Shown here piece after piece: positions 28,405 through 36,365 of a stretch of DNA of 64,000 nt. The translations under genes were made by a program, and so were the position numbers. Numbering within the stretch: position 1 is the stretch's first letter; every line of letters begins with the position of its first letter. Under the pieces are notes generated by a model, which saw only the letters and a program-made list of their open reading frames with translations, was not told where the DNA came from and did no database searches. This DNA is from Allobosea sp. TND4EK4 (GTDB lineage: Bacteria > Pseudomonadota > Alphaproteobacteria > Rhizobiales > Beijerinckiaceae), in assembly GCF_900156025.1 (NCBI RefSeq), contig NZ_FTMO01000002.1, positions 484,862-548,861 on the forward strand, written 5' to 3'.

Positions 28405-29483
28405 CAGTACACCAGCTCGTCGTCGGCGCCGCCCTTGGAGAGCACGATCTCGCCCTTCTCCGCGAGTTCCTTGGTGAGTTGCACCAGCTTGGTCTGCGCC
28501 TCGTCGACATCCTTGAGGCGCAAGGGTCCGAGCGAATCCATGTCGTCCTGCATGTTCTTGGCGGCGCGCTGGGACATCGCGCCGAAGAAGAAGTCGCGCA
28601 TCGGCTGGCTCGCCCCCTTCAGCGCGCGCGCCAGCGCGTCCTTGTCGGCCTGGCTCACCAGCGTCTGCAGGCCGGCCTGGTCGAGCTTTGCCAGATCGTC
28701 GAACGTGAACATGAGCGCGCGGATGCGCTCCGCCGCCTCCTGGTTGGAGGCGTCCAGCTCGGCGAGGAAGCGCATCTCGGTCTGCCGGTCGAAGCCGTTG
28801 AAGATTTCCGCCATCATCTCGTGCGGATCGCGCCGCCGCGTCTGCGTCAGCGTCGAGACGAATTCGGTGCGCAGCGTGTTCTCGATATGGTCGAGCGCTT
28901 CCTTCTGCACCGATTCAAGCCGCAGCATCCGGCCGACAACCTCGATCGAAAGGTCGTTGGGCAGGTTGCGCAGCACGTTCGCGGCGTGCTCCGGCCGGAT
29001 CTTCGAGAGGATGACGGCGATGGTCTGCGGGTACTCGTTCTTGAGGAAGTTGGCGAGGACCACGGCATCGATATTGCCGAGCTTCTGCCACATGTTGCGG
29101 CCGGCCGGACCCCGGATTTCCTCCATGATCAGCGCAACCTGATCGCTCGGGAGGATCTTCTCCAGCAGCGAGATGGTGCGGTCGAAGGAGCCGGTCACGG
29201 CGCCGGCGCTGGAGAGCTTGCCGACGAAGTCGAGCATCAGCCTCTCGACCTCGTCGGCATCGACGGTGCCGAGTTCGGCCATGGAGCGGGTGATGATGCG
29301 GATCTCGTCGTCGTCGAACTGCTGCCAGATGGTGCGGCCGTGCTCTTCCCCGAGCACGAGCAGGATGACCGCCGCGCGCTGCGGGCCGGTCATCTCGGCA
29401 ACGGTGGTCACGCCGCCGGCATAGCCCTCGATGCCGTCGATCATGCCGGTGTTGCGGGTTGCGATGGGGTTGGGTTCTGCCAT
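28404..29483 (-). CDS. fliG: Flagellar motor switch protein FliG
   Basis: A 359-residue protein with three FliG domains. The N-terminal domain has [20 protein letters not shown], the middle domain ends [20 protein letters not shown] with [20 protein letters not shown], and the C-terminal domain has [18 protein letters not shown] and [10 protein letters not shown]. FliG transmits torque between MotA and the rotor. It sits between fliF (16 bp upstream) and fliH. Confidence 0.94.
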   Translation of the reverse strand: MAEPNPIATRNTGMIDGIEGYAGGVTTVAEMTGPQRAAVILLVLGEEHGRTIWQQFDDDEIRIITRSMAELGTVDADEVERLMLDFVGKLSSAGAVTGSFDRTISLLEKILPSDQVALIMEEIRGPAGRNMWQKLGNIDAVVLANFLKNEYPQTIAVILSKIRPEHAANVLRNLPNDLSIEVVGRMLRLESVQKEALDHIENTLRTEFVSTLTQTRRRDPHEMMAEIFNGFDRQTEMRFLAELDASNQEAAERIRALMFTFDDLAKLDQAGLQTLVSQADKDALARALKGASQPMRDFFFGAMSQRAAKNMQDDMDSLGPLRLKDVDEAQTKLVQLTKELAEKGEIVLSKGGADDELVY

Positions 29484-29498
29484 GGTTCAACCGGCCGG

Positions 29499-31175
29499 TT
29501 ACGCGGGCGCTTTTTCGTGGATCCAGCTGCGCAGGACCGCAACCGAATCCGCCGGGTTCTGCGAGACGAGCGCACCAATCTTCTCGACGGACTGCGCCTT
29601 GAGCTGGCCCTTGACCTGGGCGATGGCGAGCATCTTTTCGGACGGCATCTCGAAGTCGGCCATGCTGACCTCTCTGGTGGCCGGACGAGGCGCGGCAGCC
29701 GGATCGCCCGTCCCATCCGCCGGGCCAGCGATCGCGCCGGTGCGCATGAAGCTCGGCAGAGGGCGCATGCCGCCGCTGTTGTCCGAGGCGAGAACCTGCT
29801 TCAGCAGCGGCCGGACGACCGTCATCAGCACGACCAGGGTCATGAGCGAGATGACACCGAGCTCGGCAAAGCGCACCAGATCCTCTCGCGTAAAGGACAT
29901 GAGCTGCTGCACGAAGCTCTGCTCGACGAGATCGCTGGGCGCGGCCGGAGCCTCTGCGAAACGCAGGTTCACGACCTCGACCTTGTCGCCCCGGCTCTGA
30001 TCGAAGCCCACTGCGGTGCGCACCAGCTCGCCGATCCGGTCGAGATCCTCGTTGCTGCGGGGCTGGTAGGAGGCCTCGCCATTCGGCGCACGGGTATAGA
30101 CGCCGTCCACCAGCACCGCGACGGAGAGCTTCTTGACCCGGCCGCCCTCCTGCATCTCGGTGCGGACGGTCTTGGAGATCTCGTAATTGGCGACCTCCTC
30201 GTTCTTCTGGGAATTCTCGCGCTGGTTCTGCTGCGCCCCTTGCGCCTGCTGTGCGCCGGGCAACTCGTTGCCGACCGTCACGGTGCCGTTACCATCGGTC
30301 GTGGTCGAGGCCTCGGTGCGGTTCTGGCTGGAGCGCAGAACCTTGCTCTCCGGGTCGAAGCTCTCCGACCGGCTTTCGATGCGGTTGGTGTCGAGCGCGG
30401 CCGAGACCTGCACCCGCGCCCGGCCATAGCCGACGACGCTGGCAACGATATCCTCGACCTGCGCCTTGAGGCGCTTTTCGATCGCGGTCTGGCGCTCCTC
30501 GATACCGAGGCCCGCCAGGCCGGAATCCCCCTGGGCCCCATCGGCGAGCAGGCGGCCCCGCTCGTCGACGATCGAGACCCGCTCCGGCTTCAGACCGTCG
30601 ACCGCCGACGCCACGAGATGACGCACGGCGCGCACCTGCGCGGCGTCGAGCTCGCCGGCGAGCTTCAAGGCGATCGAGGCCCGCGGCGGCTCCCGGTCGC
30701 GTTCGAACAGCCGGCGTTCCGGGATCACGAGATGGACGCGCGCCGCCTGCACCCGGCTGATCGAACGGATGGTGCGCGAAAGTTCGCCCTCGAGCGCGCG
30801 CAGGTGATTGATGTTCTGGACGAAACTGGTCGAGGAGAAGGCGTCGCCCTTGTCGAAGATTTCGTAGCCGACGCCGCCGCCGGCGGGAATGCCCTTGCCG
30901 GCGAGGTCCATCCGCAACCGGGTCACGTCCGTCTTCGGCACCAGGATGGTCTGCCCGTCTCCGCGCAGCTCGTATTTGATCCCGCGGGTGTCGAGGTCCT
31001 TCACGACCGCACTGACGTCCTGGCTCGACAGGTCGGCGAAGAGCACGCTCATCGACGGCTGCGACATGCGGACCATCACGAAGGCGAAGAAGCCCACGAG
31101 CGCGAGCGTGACAGCCAGCATCGCCGCCAGCCGCGCCGCGCCGAACCTGGCAAACTGCTCGATAACCGCGTTCAC
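29499..31175 (-). CDS. fliF: Flagellar MS-ring protein FliF
   Basis: A 558-residue protein with a transmembrane segment near residue 15-35 (MLAVTLALVGFFAFVMVRMS) and another near residue 430. Periplasmic YscJ/FliF-type domains are visible: LFADLSSQDVSAVVKDLDTR, RMDLAGKGIPAGGGVGYEIF, and INHLRALEGELSRTIRSI. The GTG at 31175 is chosen because it starts just before the first helix; an in-frame ATG at 31220 adds 15 residues. A CtrA-like box lies about 80 bp upstream. It begins the fliF-G-H-N-flbD unit. Confidence 0.93.
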   Translation of the reverse strand: MNAVIEQFARFGAARLAAMLAVTLALVGFFAFVMVRMSQPSMSVLFADLSSQDVSAVVKDLDTRGIKYELRGDGQTILVPKTDVTRLRMDLAGKGIPAGGGVGYEIFDKGDAFSSTSFVQNINHLRALEGELSRTIRSISRVQAARVHLVIPERRLFERDREPPRASIALKLAGELDAAQVRAVRHLVASAVDGLKPERVSIVDERGRLLADGAQGDSGLAGLGIEERQTAIEKRLKAQVEDIVASVVGYGRARVQVSAALDTNRIESRSESFDPESKVLRSSQNRTEASTTTDGNGTVTVGNELPGAQQAQGAQQNQRENSQKNEEVANYEISKTVRTEMQEGGRVKKLSVAVLVDGVYTRAPNGEASYQPRSNEDLDRIGELVRTAVGFDQSRGDKVEVVNLRFAEAPAAPSDLVEQSFVQQLMSFTREDLVRFAELGVISLMTLVVLMTVVRPLLKQVLASDNSGGMRPLPSFMRTGAIAGPADGTGDPAAAPRPATREVSMADFEMPSEKMLAIAQVKGQLKAQSVEKIGALVSQNPADSVAVLRSWIHEKAPA

Positions 31176-31252
31176 GCCGCCATCCGTTCCACAAGACCGT
31201 GGCTCCCGCGCGTTCGGCACGGTCCACTAGGCAAGTTTTTCCCGGTGCATGG

Positions 31253-31267
31253 TTAGCGCCCGGTTAA
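31253..31267 (-). promoter_or_regulatory. CtrA-like box upstream of fliF
   Basis: On the minus strand TTAA, CCGGGCG, CTAA (one mismatch from TTAA-N7-TTAA), 78 bp upstream of the fliF start. A further GTTAAC lies at 31284-31289. fliF is a class II CtrA-controlled gene in Caulobacter; the same here is inference. Confidence 0.6.
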
Positions 31268-31320
31268 TTTTTCCCGGCGCGGCGTTAACTTTCGGTGGGA
31301 AGTGGCAGGGGCAAACGCGA

Positions 31321-31348
31321 AAACGCCGGCCTCGATGAGACCGGCGTC
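31321..31348 (-). terminator. Terminator after sciP
   Basis: On the minus strand, arms ACGCCGG and CCGGCGT with an intervening loop, then TTT. It lies about 26 bp after the sciP stop and separates sciP from fliF. Confidence 0.75.
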
Positions 31349-31374
31349 CGCCGAAACGGCAATGAAATCAGGTG

Positions 31375-31650
31375 TTACTGACGGTAATGCTGGATGCGCG
31401 TGGTCCGCAGACCGGCCAGGCCATGCTGATCGATCGACATCTGCCAGCTGAGGAATTCGTCCACCGTCAGGGTATAGCGCTGACACGCCTCCTCCAGGCT
31501 CAGCAGGCCGCCGCGAACGGCGGCGACCACCTCGGCCTTGCGCCGGATGACCCAACGCCTCGTATTCATCGGCGGGAGGTCCGCGATCGTCAGCGGACTT
31601 CCGTCCGGTCCGATCACGTACTTCACCCGCGGTCGCATTGGCTCGGTCAT
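31375..31650 (-). CDS. sciP: CtrA inhibitor SciP (DUF1153)
   Basis: A 91-residue protein with the nearly invariant DUF1153 core: VKYVIGPDGSPLTIADLPP, RRWVIRRKAEVVAAVRGGLL, and DEFLSWQMSIDQHGLAGLR. SciP is a small helix-turn-helix protein that binds CtrA and blocks its activation of target promoters in Caulobacter. The ATG at 31650 matches the family start. It lies between flgD and fliF, downstream of a CtrA-like box, so a feedback loop is likely (inference). Confidence 0.93.
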   Translation of the reverse strand: MTEPMRPRVKYVIGPDGSPLTIADLPPMNTRRWVIRRKAEVVAAVRGGLLSLEEACQRYTLTVDEFLSWQMSIDQHGLAGLRTTRIQHYRQ

Positions 31651-31704
31651 GATACTCTCACACAACTCAACAGACCTACTGGAGATGAGCGTATCCATGC
31701 GGTT

Positions 31705-31719
31705 TTAAGATTTGGCTAA
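31705..31719 (-). promoter_or_regulatory. CtrA-like box upstream of sciP
   Basis: On the plus strand TTAA (31705-31708), GATTTGG, CTAA (31716-31719), one mismatch from TTAA-N7-TTAA and the same half-site pair as the box at fliF. It lies 55 bp upstream of the sciP ATG. Confidence 0.6.
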
Positions 31720-31757
31720 AACGATGGCTCGGGATGTCCGAGAGTGATTCGGACGGG

Positions 31758-32432
31758 TCACTTGGTGCGCACCACACCCTTGACCTTGTCGATCGGGACG
31801 CTGATCGCGCCGATCTTGAGGGTCGGGATCGAGGAGGTGAAGTCGACGCCGTCGACCACGCCGCCGATCTGCGTCTTCACGGTCAGCGCATCGCCCGACA
31901 CGCTGCGGCCGTCGATTGTGACAGTGTAAGCCCCGTCCGGCGCCGCGGTGCCGATCGAGGTCTTGCCGTCCCAGGTCAAGGTCTGGTCGCCGGCCACGAG
32001 ACTGCGTGTCATCGTCTGCACGACGCTGCCATTGGCATCCTTGATCGTAACCGTGGCGTTGCCGGCGGCCGAGGAGTTCACTTTCCACGCGGCCGCGCCG
32101 CCGGAAAGCTGGGCCGTCGCCCCATCCGCGGTGATGGTCGAGCCGATGAAGCCGACCGCATTGGTTGCGGTTCCGGCCGCGCTCAGGCTGAGCAGCGAGC
32201 TCAGCGTATCGTTGGCCTTGAGCTGCTGCTCGACACCGGCGAACTGAACGAGCTGCTGCGTGAACTGGTTGGTATCCAGGGGGTCGAGCGGGGACTGGTT
32301 CTTCAGCTGCGTCGTCAGCAGTGTCAGGAACTGGTCGAAATTGTTGGCGATGCCCTTCGCGCTGCTGGAGCTGCTCGACGAGCTGCTCGTGCCGCTGGAC
32401 GAGGATGAGTTGGAGACGTTCGAGATCGCCAT
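31758..32432 (-). CDS. flgD: Flagellar hook capping protein FlgD
   Basis: A 224-residue protein. A Ser-rich N-terminus is followed by the FlgD core (NFDQFLTLLTTQLKNQSPLD, NQFTQQLVQFAGVEQQL) and a C-terminal FLG-type beta domain (GDQTLTWDGKTSIGTAAPDG). FlgD caps the growing hook. It lies 14 bp downstream of fliK, in the same sigma-54 operon. Confidence 0.93.
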   Translation of the reverse strand: MAISNVSNSSSSSGTSSSSSSSSSAKGIANNFDQFLTLLTTQLKNQSPLDPLDTNQFTQQLVQFAGVEQQLKANDTLSSLLSLSAAGTATNAVGFIGSTITADGATAQLSGGAAAWKVNSSAAGNATVTIKDANGSVVQTMTRSLVAGDQTLTWDGKTSIGTAAPDGAYTVTIDGRSVSGDALTVKTQIGGVVDGVDFTSSIPTLKIGAISVPIDKVKGVVRTK

Positions 32433-32446
32433 GGGACGGTCCTCGT

Positions 32447-33949
32447 TCAGATGCTGAGATCGACGCCGCCAAGGCGGACGATCTGGCGTGAAGACTGGGG
32501 CGCGACGGCGGCCACGCCGCCGATCGCATCGGCTTCGTCGCTCTGGGGGGCGTGCCGCTGCCGTTGCGGGGCCTCGTCCTGCTGCCGTTGCTGGCGGAAG
32601 GCCTGCTCGGAATTGTCCCGCAACGTGATATCGACGCCGCTGTCGGACGGCTTCAGGCCGGCCTGTTCGAAGGCGCGCTCCAGCGTGCGTGCATCGCGCT
32701 GCAGCAGGTGCAGGGTCTCGACCCGGTCGACCACGAGCCTCGCTCTGACCTCGCCCTTGTCTGAAATCGAGAGATTGACGTCGACGCGGCCGAGCTCGGC
32801 CGGGTCGAGCCGGATATCGAAGCTTTTCGCGCCGGCCAGAGCGCGCATGCCGATCTCGATGGGAACGAGATGCAGCGGCGTCGGCACGGCAGTGCCGTTC
32901 GCCTGTGCCTGAGGCGCAGGCTGCGCCTGCGCTGCGGCCGGGTCCAGGAGGGCGGCCGCTTGCGGATGGGCGGCCGCGGGCTTGCCCGATGCCTGCGCGA
33001 CCAGCGCCGAGAGATCGATCGGCGCCAGCGCCTGCTGGAGGGTTTCGGGCAGCTTGCTTTCAGCCTGTGCAGGCTGTCCGCTCGGCTGCGTCAGGGGAGC
33101 CGGGCCGGCATCGGTCTTGGCAGGAGCGGCGGCCCCGAGTCCCGCATGACCCTTGGCCGCCAGCTGCGCAGCGGGCAGTCCGCCGGACTTATCGTCGACC
33201 TTGCCTGCCTCCGCCGGCTGTCCGCCCGCAACAGCGATGCCGGGCGTACCCTTGCCGATATGCTGGAGTACGGTCGCAGTTGCGCCGCGCGTGTTCGCCC
33301 CCACGGGGACCGCACCCGCCTCGCCCTGCGCCTCGGCACCGCTTTGCCCCTCAACGGCCGTTGCTCCGGTGCCGGGCAAAATCGCGAGATCGGGCGCGGC
33401 CGCAACGGTCCCCGCCGCTTGCGCAGGGGCGGAGGCCGGCTCCGGGGCGGGGCCGGCAACCTCGGCCTCATCGCCGGCCTTTTTCTTGCCCGGCTTGACC
33501 ACCAGGGGCACCGTCCCTGCTTCCGCAGCCTCGGCGCCGGCGGCCTGGGTTCCCGTGCCCTTGCCGGTCGCTTCTTCGGCAGCCGCGAGGATGCTCGCAA
33601 TGGCGCCGATATCGGTGGCCGGAACCTGTGGCTTCTGCCCGGCCGCGACCTGTCCGCCCGTCGGTGCAGCCGGCGGTGCGGACGAACCGTCGGAGGGCTT
33701 GGGCACCGCCGTTCCGGGCGATTTCGCTTCCGCCGCCGGCGGGTCACCTTTGCCGGCATCGGGCGTCTTGGCATCGGCCGGGGCCGATGAATCTCGCGTG
33801 GCGGCGCTCTTGTCCGGCGCGGGACGCTTCTCGTCCTGCGCATCCGGCAGCGCGAAGTCCCGGCTCTCGCGCGCCGTTTGGGGCGCACGGCTGCGCTGCG
33901 GAGGCGGGTCCGCTGCGGAGGGGGAGGAAAACACCGGATCGATAGCCAT
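32447..33949 (-). CDS. fliK: Flagellar hook-length control protein FliK
   Basis: A 500-residue protein. The first 370 residues are low-complexity, rich in Ala, Pro and Gly, as in FliK rulers. The C-terminal hook-length domain is visible: FDIRLDPAELGRVDVNLSIS, EVRARLVVDRVETLHLLQRD, and LERAFEQAGLKPSDSGVDIT. FliK sets hook length and switches export specificity. A -24/-12 promoter lies 48 bp upstream of its ATG, so fliK-flgD forms one transcription unit. Confidence 0.9.
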   Translation of the reverse strand: MAIDPVFSSPSAADPPPQRSRAPQTARESRDFALPDAQDEKRPAPDKSAATRDSSAPADAKTPDAGKGDPPAAEAKSPGTAVPKPSDGSSAPPAAPTGGQVAAGQKPQVPATDIGAIASILAAAEEATGKGTGTQAAGAEAAEAGTVPLVVKPGKKKAGDEAEVAGPAPEPASAPAQAAGTVAAAPDLAILPGTGATAVEGQSGAEAQGEAGAVPVGANTRGATATVLQHIGKGTPGIAVAGGQPAEAGKVDDKSGGLPAAQLAAKGHAGLGAAAPAKTDAGPAPLTQPSGQPAQAESKLPETLQQALAPIDLSALVAQASGKPAAAHPQAAALLDPAAAQAQPAPQAQANGTAVPTPLHLVPIEIGMRALAGAKSFDIRLDPAELGRVDVNLSISDKGEVRARLVVDRVETLHLLQRDARTLERAFEQAGLKPSDSGVDITLRDNSEQAFRQQRQQDEAPQRQRHAPQSDEADAIGGVAAVAPQSSRQIVRLGGVDLSI

Positions 33950-33996
33950 GGACAGGTCCGCGAGGCGAGCCGGATAAGGTGGCCCGCCCCTGATGC

Positions 33997-34012
33997 AGCA
34001 AGTTGCAAGCCA
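33997..34012 (-). promoter_or_regulatory. Sigma-54 -24/-12 promoter of fliK-flgD
   Basis: The minus strand reads TGGCTTGCAACTTGCT: the GG and GC doublets have the exact 12-base offset of the consensus TGGCACG-N4-TTGCW. It lies 48 bp upstream of the fliK ATG. FlbD, encoded 6.6 kb away, is the likely activator. Confidence 0.75.
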
Positions 34013-34211
34013 TGTCCGCTTTCAAGGAATGCAATGACTTAGACGAGAGCTCCGGTTCCGCCAGCGGCAGGAATCGCTCGGCGCGGACCCTCCCCCGGCA
34101 GGAATTGCCGATCGCGCTGGCAGGCTTCGGCCAAAGCCGGTATAGAAGCCGCCATCGGCGCCAAGAGCGCCCTGGAAGATCCAAGCGCGCCCCGGAAACC
34201 CTTTTTCGTCG

Positions 34212-35396
34212 ATGACCACGCCCCGCAACTCCCTCGACATCGCCAAGCCGCCGGCTGCGACCCGCGTCGTCGCAGCGATGTCGGGCGGCGTCGACTCGTC
34301 GGTGGTCGCGGCCCTCCTGAAGCGCGAGGGCTACGACGTCGTCGGCGTCACGCTGCAGCTCTACGATCACGGCGCCGCGGTTCACCGGGCGGGCTCCTGC
34401 TGTGCCGGGCAGGACATTCACGATGCGCGCCGCGTCGCCGAAGCCATCGGCATTCCCCATTACGTGCTGGATTACGAGAGCCGCTTCCGCGACGCCGTGA
34501 TCGAGCGCTTCGCCGAGAGCTACCTCGCCGGCGAGACGCCCATCCCCTGCGTCGAATGCAACCGGACGGTGAAGTTCCGCGATCTGCTCGATCTGGCGAA
34601 GGAGCTCGGGGCCGATGCGCTCGCCACCGGCCATTACGTCGTCAGCCGCGATCTTGGCGACGGCCATCGTGGCCTGTTCCGCGCGGCGGACATGAACCGC
34701 GACCAGAGCTATTTCCTCTACGCCACGACGCAGGAGCAGCTCGACCTGCTGCGCTTCCCGCTCGGCCACATCGATAAGGCGCAGACCCGCGCGCTCGCCG
34801 CCGAACTCGGCCTCGCCATTGCCGACAAGCCGGACAGCCAGGACATCTGCTTCGTCCCGAACGGCCGCTATGCCGACGTGATCGAGCGGCTGAAGCCCGG
34901 TGCAGCCCGCCCGGGCGAGATCGTCCATCTCGACGGCCGGGTGCTCGGCCACCATGACGGCGTGCTGCATTACACGGTCGGGCAGCGCAAGGGCCTGGGA
35001 ATCAGCGCGGGCGAGCCGCTCTATGTGTTGCGCCTCGATGCCGACGGCGCCCGTGTCATCGTCGGTCCGCGCGAGGCTCTCAGCGTGCGGGAGATCCGGC
35101 TGCGCGACGTCAACTGGCTGGGCGAAACCGCTCTGGACGCGCTGCCCGCCGAGGGGATCGACGTCGCTGTGCGCGTCCGCTCCACCCGCGCCCCGCGCCC
35201 CGCGCGGCTCTCGCGCGACGAGGATGGCCTGCGGGTCGAGCTCGCCGACGACGAGGAGGGCGTCTCGCCCGGCCAGGCCTGCGTGATCTACGCCGATGCC
35301 GGCCCCGGCGCCCGGGTCCTCGGCGGCGGTACGATCCTGCGCCGTCCGGCGTTGATCCCGCATGCGGTTTCCCCCGCCGCGCTCGCCCTGTCCTGA
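34212..35396 (+). CDS. mnmA: tRNA-specific 2-thiouridylase MnmA
   Basis: A 394-residue enzyme that makes 2-thiouridine at position 34 of Lys, Glu and Gln tRNAs. The PP-loop reads [20 protein letters not shown] near residues 20-39; catalytic Cys are in [11 protein letters not shown] and [17 protein letters not shown] and [11 protein letters not shown] are also family motifs. The ATG at 34212 gives the usual length. It is divergent from fliK and followed 40 bp later by the methyltransferase. Confidence 0.94.
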   Translation: MTTPRNSLDIAKPPAATRVVAAMSGGVDSSVVAALLKREGYDVVGVTLQLYDHGAAVHRAGSCCAGQDIHDARRVAEAIGIPHYVLDYESRFRDAVIERFAESYLAGETPIPCVECNRTVKFRDLLDLAKELGADALATGHYVVSRDLGDGHRGLFRAADMNRDQSYFLYATTQEQLDLLRFPLGHIDKAQTRALAAELGLAIADKPDSQDICFVPNGRYADVIERLKPGAARPGEIVHLDGRVLGHHDGVLHYTVGQRKGLGISAGEPLYVLRLDADGARVIVGPREALSVREIRLRDVNWLGETALDALPAEGIDVAVRVRSTRAPRPARLSRDEDGLRVELADDEEGVSPGQACVIYADAGPGARVLGGGTILRRPALIPHAVSPAALALS

Positions 35397-35435
35397 CGGC
35401 GCTCAGCCGCGCGTCTCTCTTATGCGGAACCGCCG

Positions 35436-36077
35436 ATGCCGGTGACTTACGACCTCGACAGCCAGAAGCGCGTCTATGCGACCTGGGCCAAATTCTACGA
35501 CAAGATCTACCAGCGCATGCTGGCGCGCCCGCAGCGCGAGGCCGTGGCCGCCGCCTGCGCCTGCGGACCGGAGATCCTGGAAATCGGCGTCGGCACCGGG
35601 CTGACCCTGGCCTATTTCGATCCGGGCAGCCGGGTCGTCGGGGCCGATCTCTCGCTCGACATGCTGCGCGTCGCCCAGCGCAAGGTCACCGGGCAGAAGC
35701 TCGCCCATGTGCGTGGGCTCACCGTCATGGATGCCTGCCGCCTCGGCTTCGCCGCCGAGCGTTTCGACGCGGTCACCGCCCAGTTCGTCATCACGCTGGT
35801 TCCCAAGCCCGAGCAGGCGCTGGCCGAGATGGACCGGGTGTTGAAGCCCGGCGGCGAAATCATCATCTCCAGCCGCCTCGTCGACGATGGCGGTCTCCTG
35901 GCGCCGTTCTGGGCGGCCGTCGCGCCGCTTGCGAAGGCCGTCGGCTGGAGCAGCGACTTCAAGGTCAGCCGTCTCACCAACTGGGCCGCGGCCAGCGGAC
36001 GCTATGAGACGGTCCATGTCGGGCGCGGCTATTTCAAGGTGGTGCGCCTGCGCAAGCTGGCGTCTCTGGCCTCTTGA
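35436..36077 (+). CDS. pmtA: SAM-dependent methyltransferase, probable phosphatidylethanolamine N-methyltransferase
   Basis: A 213-residue class I methyltransferase. SAM motif I reads EILEIGVGTGLTLAYF near residues 48-63, motif post-I VVGADLSLDML, and motif III PGGEIIISSRLV. The N-terminus (YATWAKFYDKIYQRML) and length fit the rhizobial-type PmtA that converts phosphatidylethanolamine to phosphatidylcholine. Other small-molecule methyltransferases share these motifs, so the substrate is inferred. Confidence 0.65.
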   Translation: MPVTYDLDSQKRVYATWAKFYDKIYQRMLARPQREAVAAACACGPEILEIGVGTGLTLAYFDPGSRVVGADLSLDMLRVAQRKVTGQKLAHVRGLTVMDACRLGFAAERFDAVTAQFVITLVPKPEQALAEMDRVLKPGGEIIISSRLVDDGGLLAPFWAAVAPLAKAVGWSSDFKVSRLTNWAAASGRYETVHVGRGYFKVVRLRKLASLAS

Positions 36078-36171
36078 ACACGGAATATTCCCGCCGCGAG
36101 GCTTGACGAGGACAAGGGGCGCCGCCTATATCGCGCCCCTGTGACGGGCGCCTCCGGCGGCCGGACCCTGT

Positions 36172-36248
36172 GGCGGGGTAGCTCAGCTGGTTAGAGCAGC
36201 GGAATCATAATCCGCGTGTCGGGGGTTCAAGTCCCTCTCCCGCTACCA
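36172..36248 (+). tRNA. tRNA-Met (anticodon CAT)
   Basis: A 77-base cloverleaf with encoded CCA. The acceptor arm is GGCGGGG paired with TCCCGCT, the D-arm is GCTC/GAGC, the anticodon loop ATCATAA has CAT at 36206-36208, and the T-loop is TTCAAGT. An elongator Met identity is most likely; a lysidine-modified Ile2 tRNA also has CAT. The gene is intact and directly precedes an integrase, so its 3' part is the probable attachment site of the island. Confidence 0.93.
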
Positions 36249-36255
36249 CCATTTC

Positions 36256-36285
36256 CCTTGAACCTCCGACAGCGTTCAAGGTTTT
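36256..36285 (+). terminator. Terminator after tRNA
   Basis: Arms CCTTGAAC (36256-36263) and GTTCAAGG (36274-36281) followed by TTTT. Confidence 0.75.
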
Positions 36286-36326
36286 GAAATCTATCGATTC
36301 TTTTCGAGCGCCTCACACCTGCGGAC

Positions 36327-36355
36327 TGTGAGACATCTCACAGGGATGTCTCACA
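36327..36355. promoter_or_regulatory. Inverted repeat upstream of integrase
   Basis: Perfect arms TGTGAGACATC (36327-36337) and GATGTCTCACA (36345-36355) around a 7-base spacer, 10 bp before the integrase start. CTCACA also occurs at 36312. Candidate operator or arm-type recombinase site. Confidence 0.55.
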
Positions 36356-36365
36356 CCGATTCCGC

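Noticed and set aside
28479..31256. Open plus-strand frame of 925 codons
   Set aside because: It is antisense to fliG and fliF and rich in His, Asp and Gln as expected of a shadow frame.
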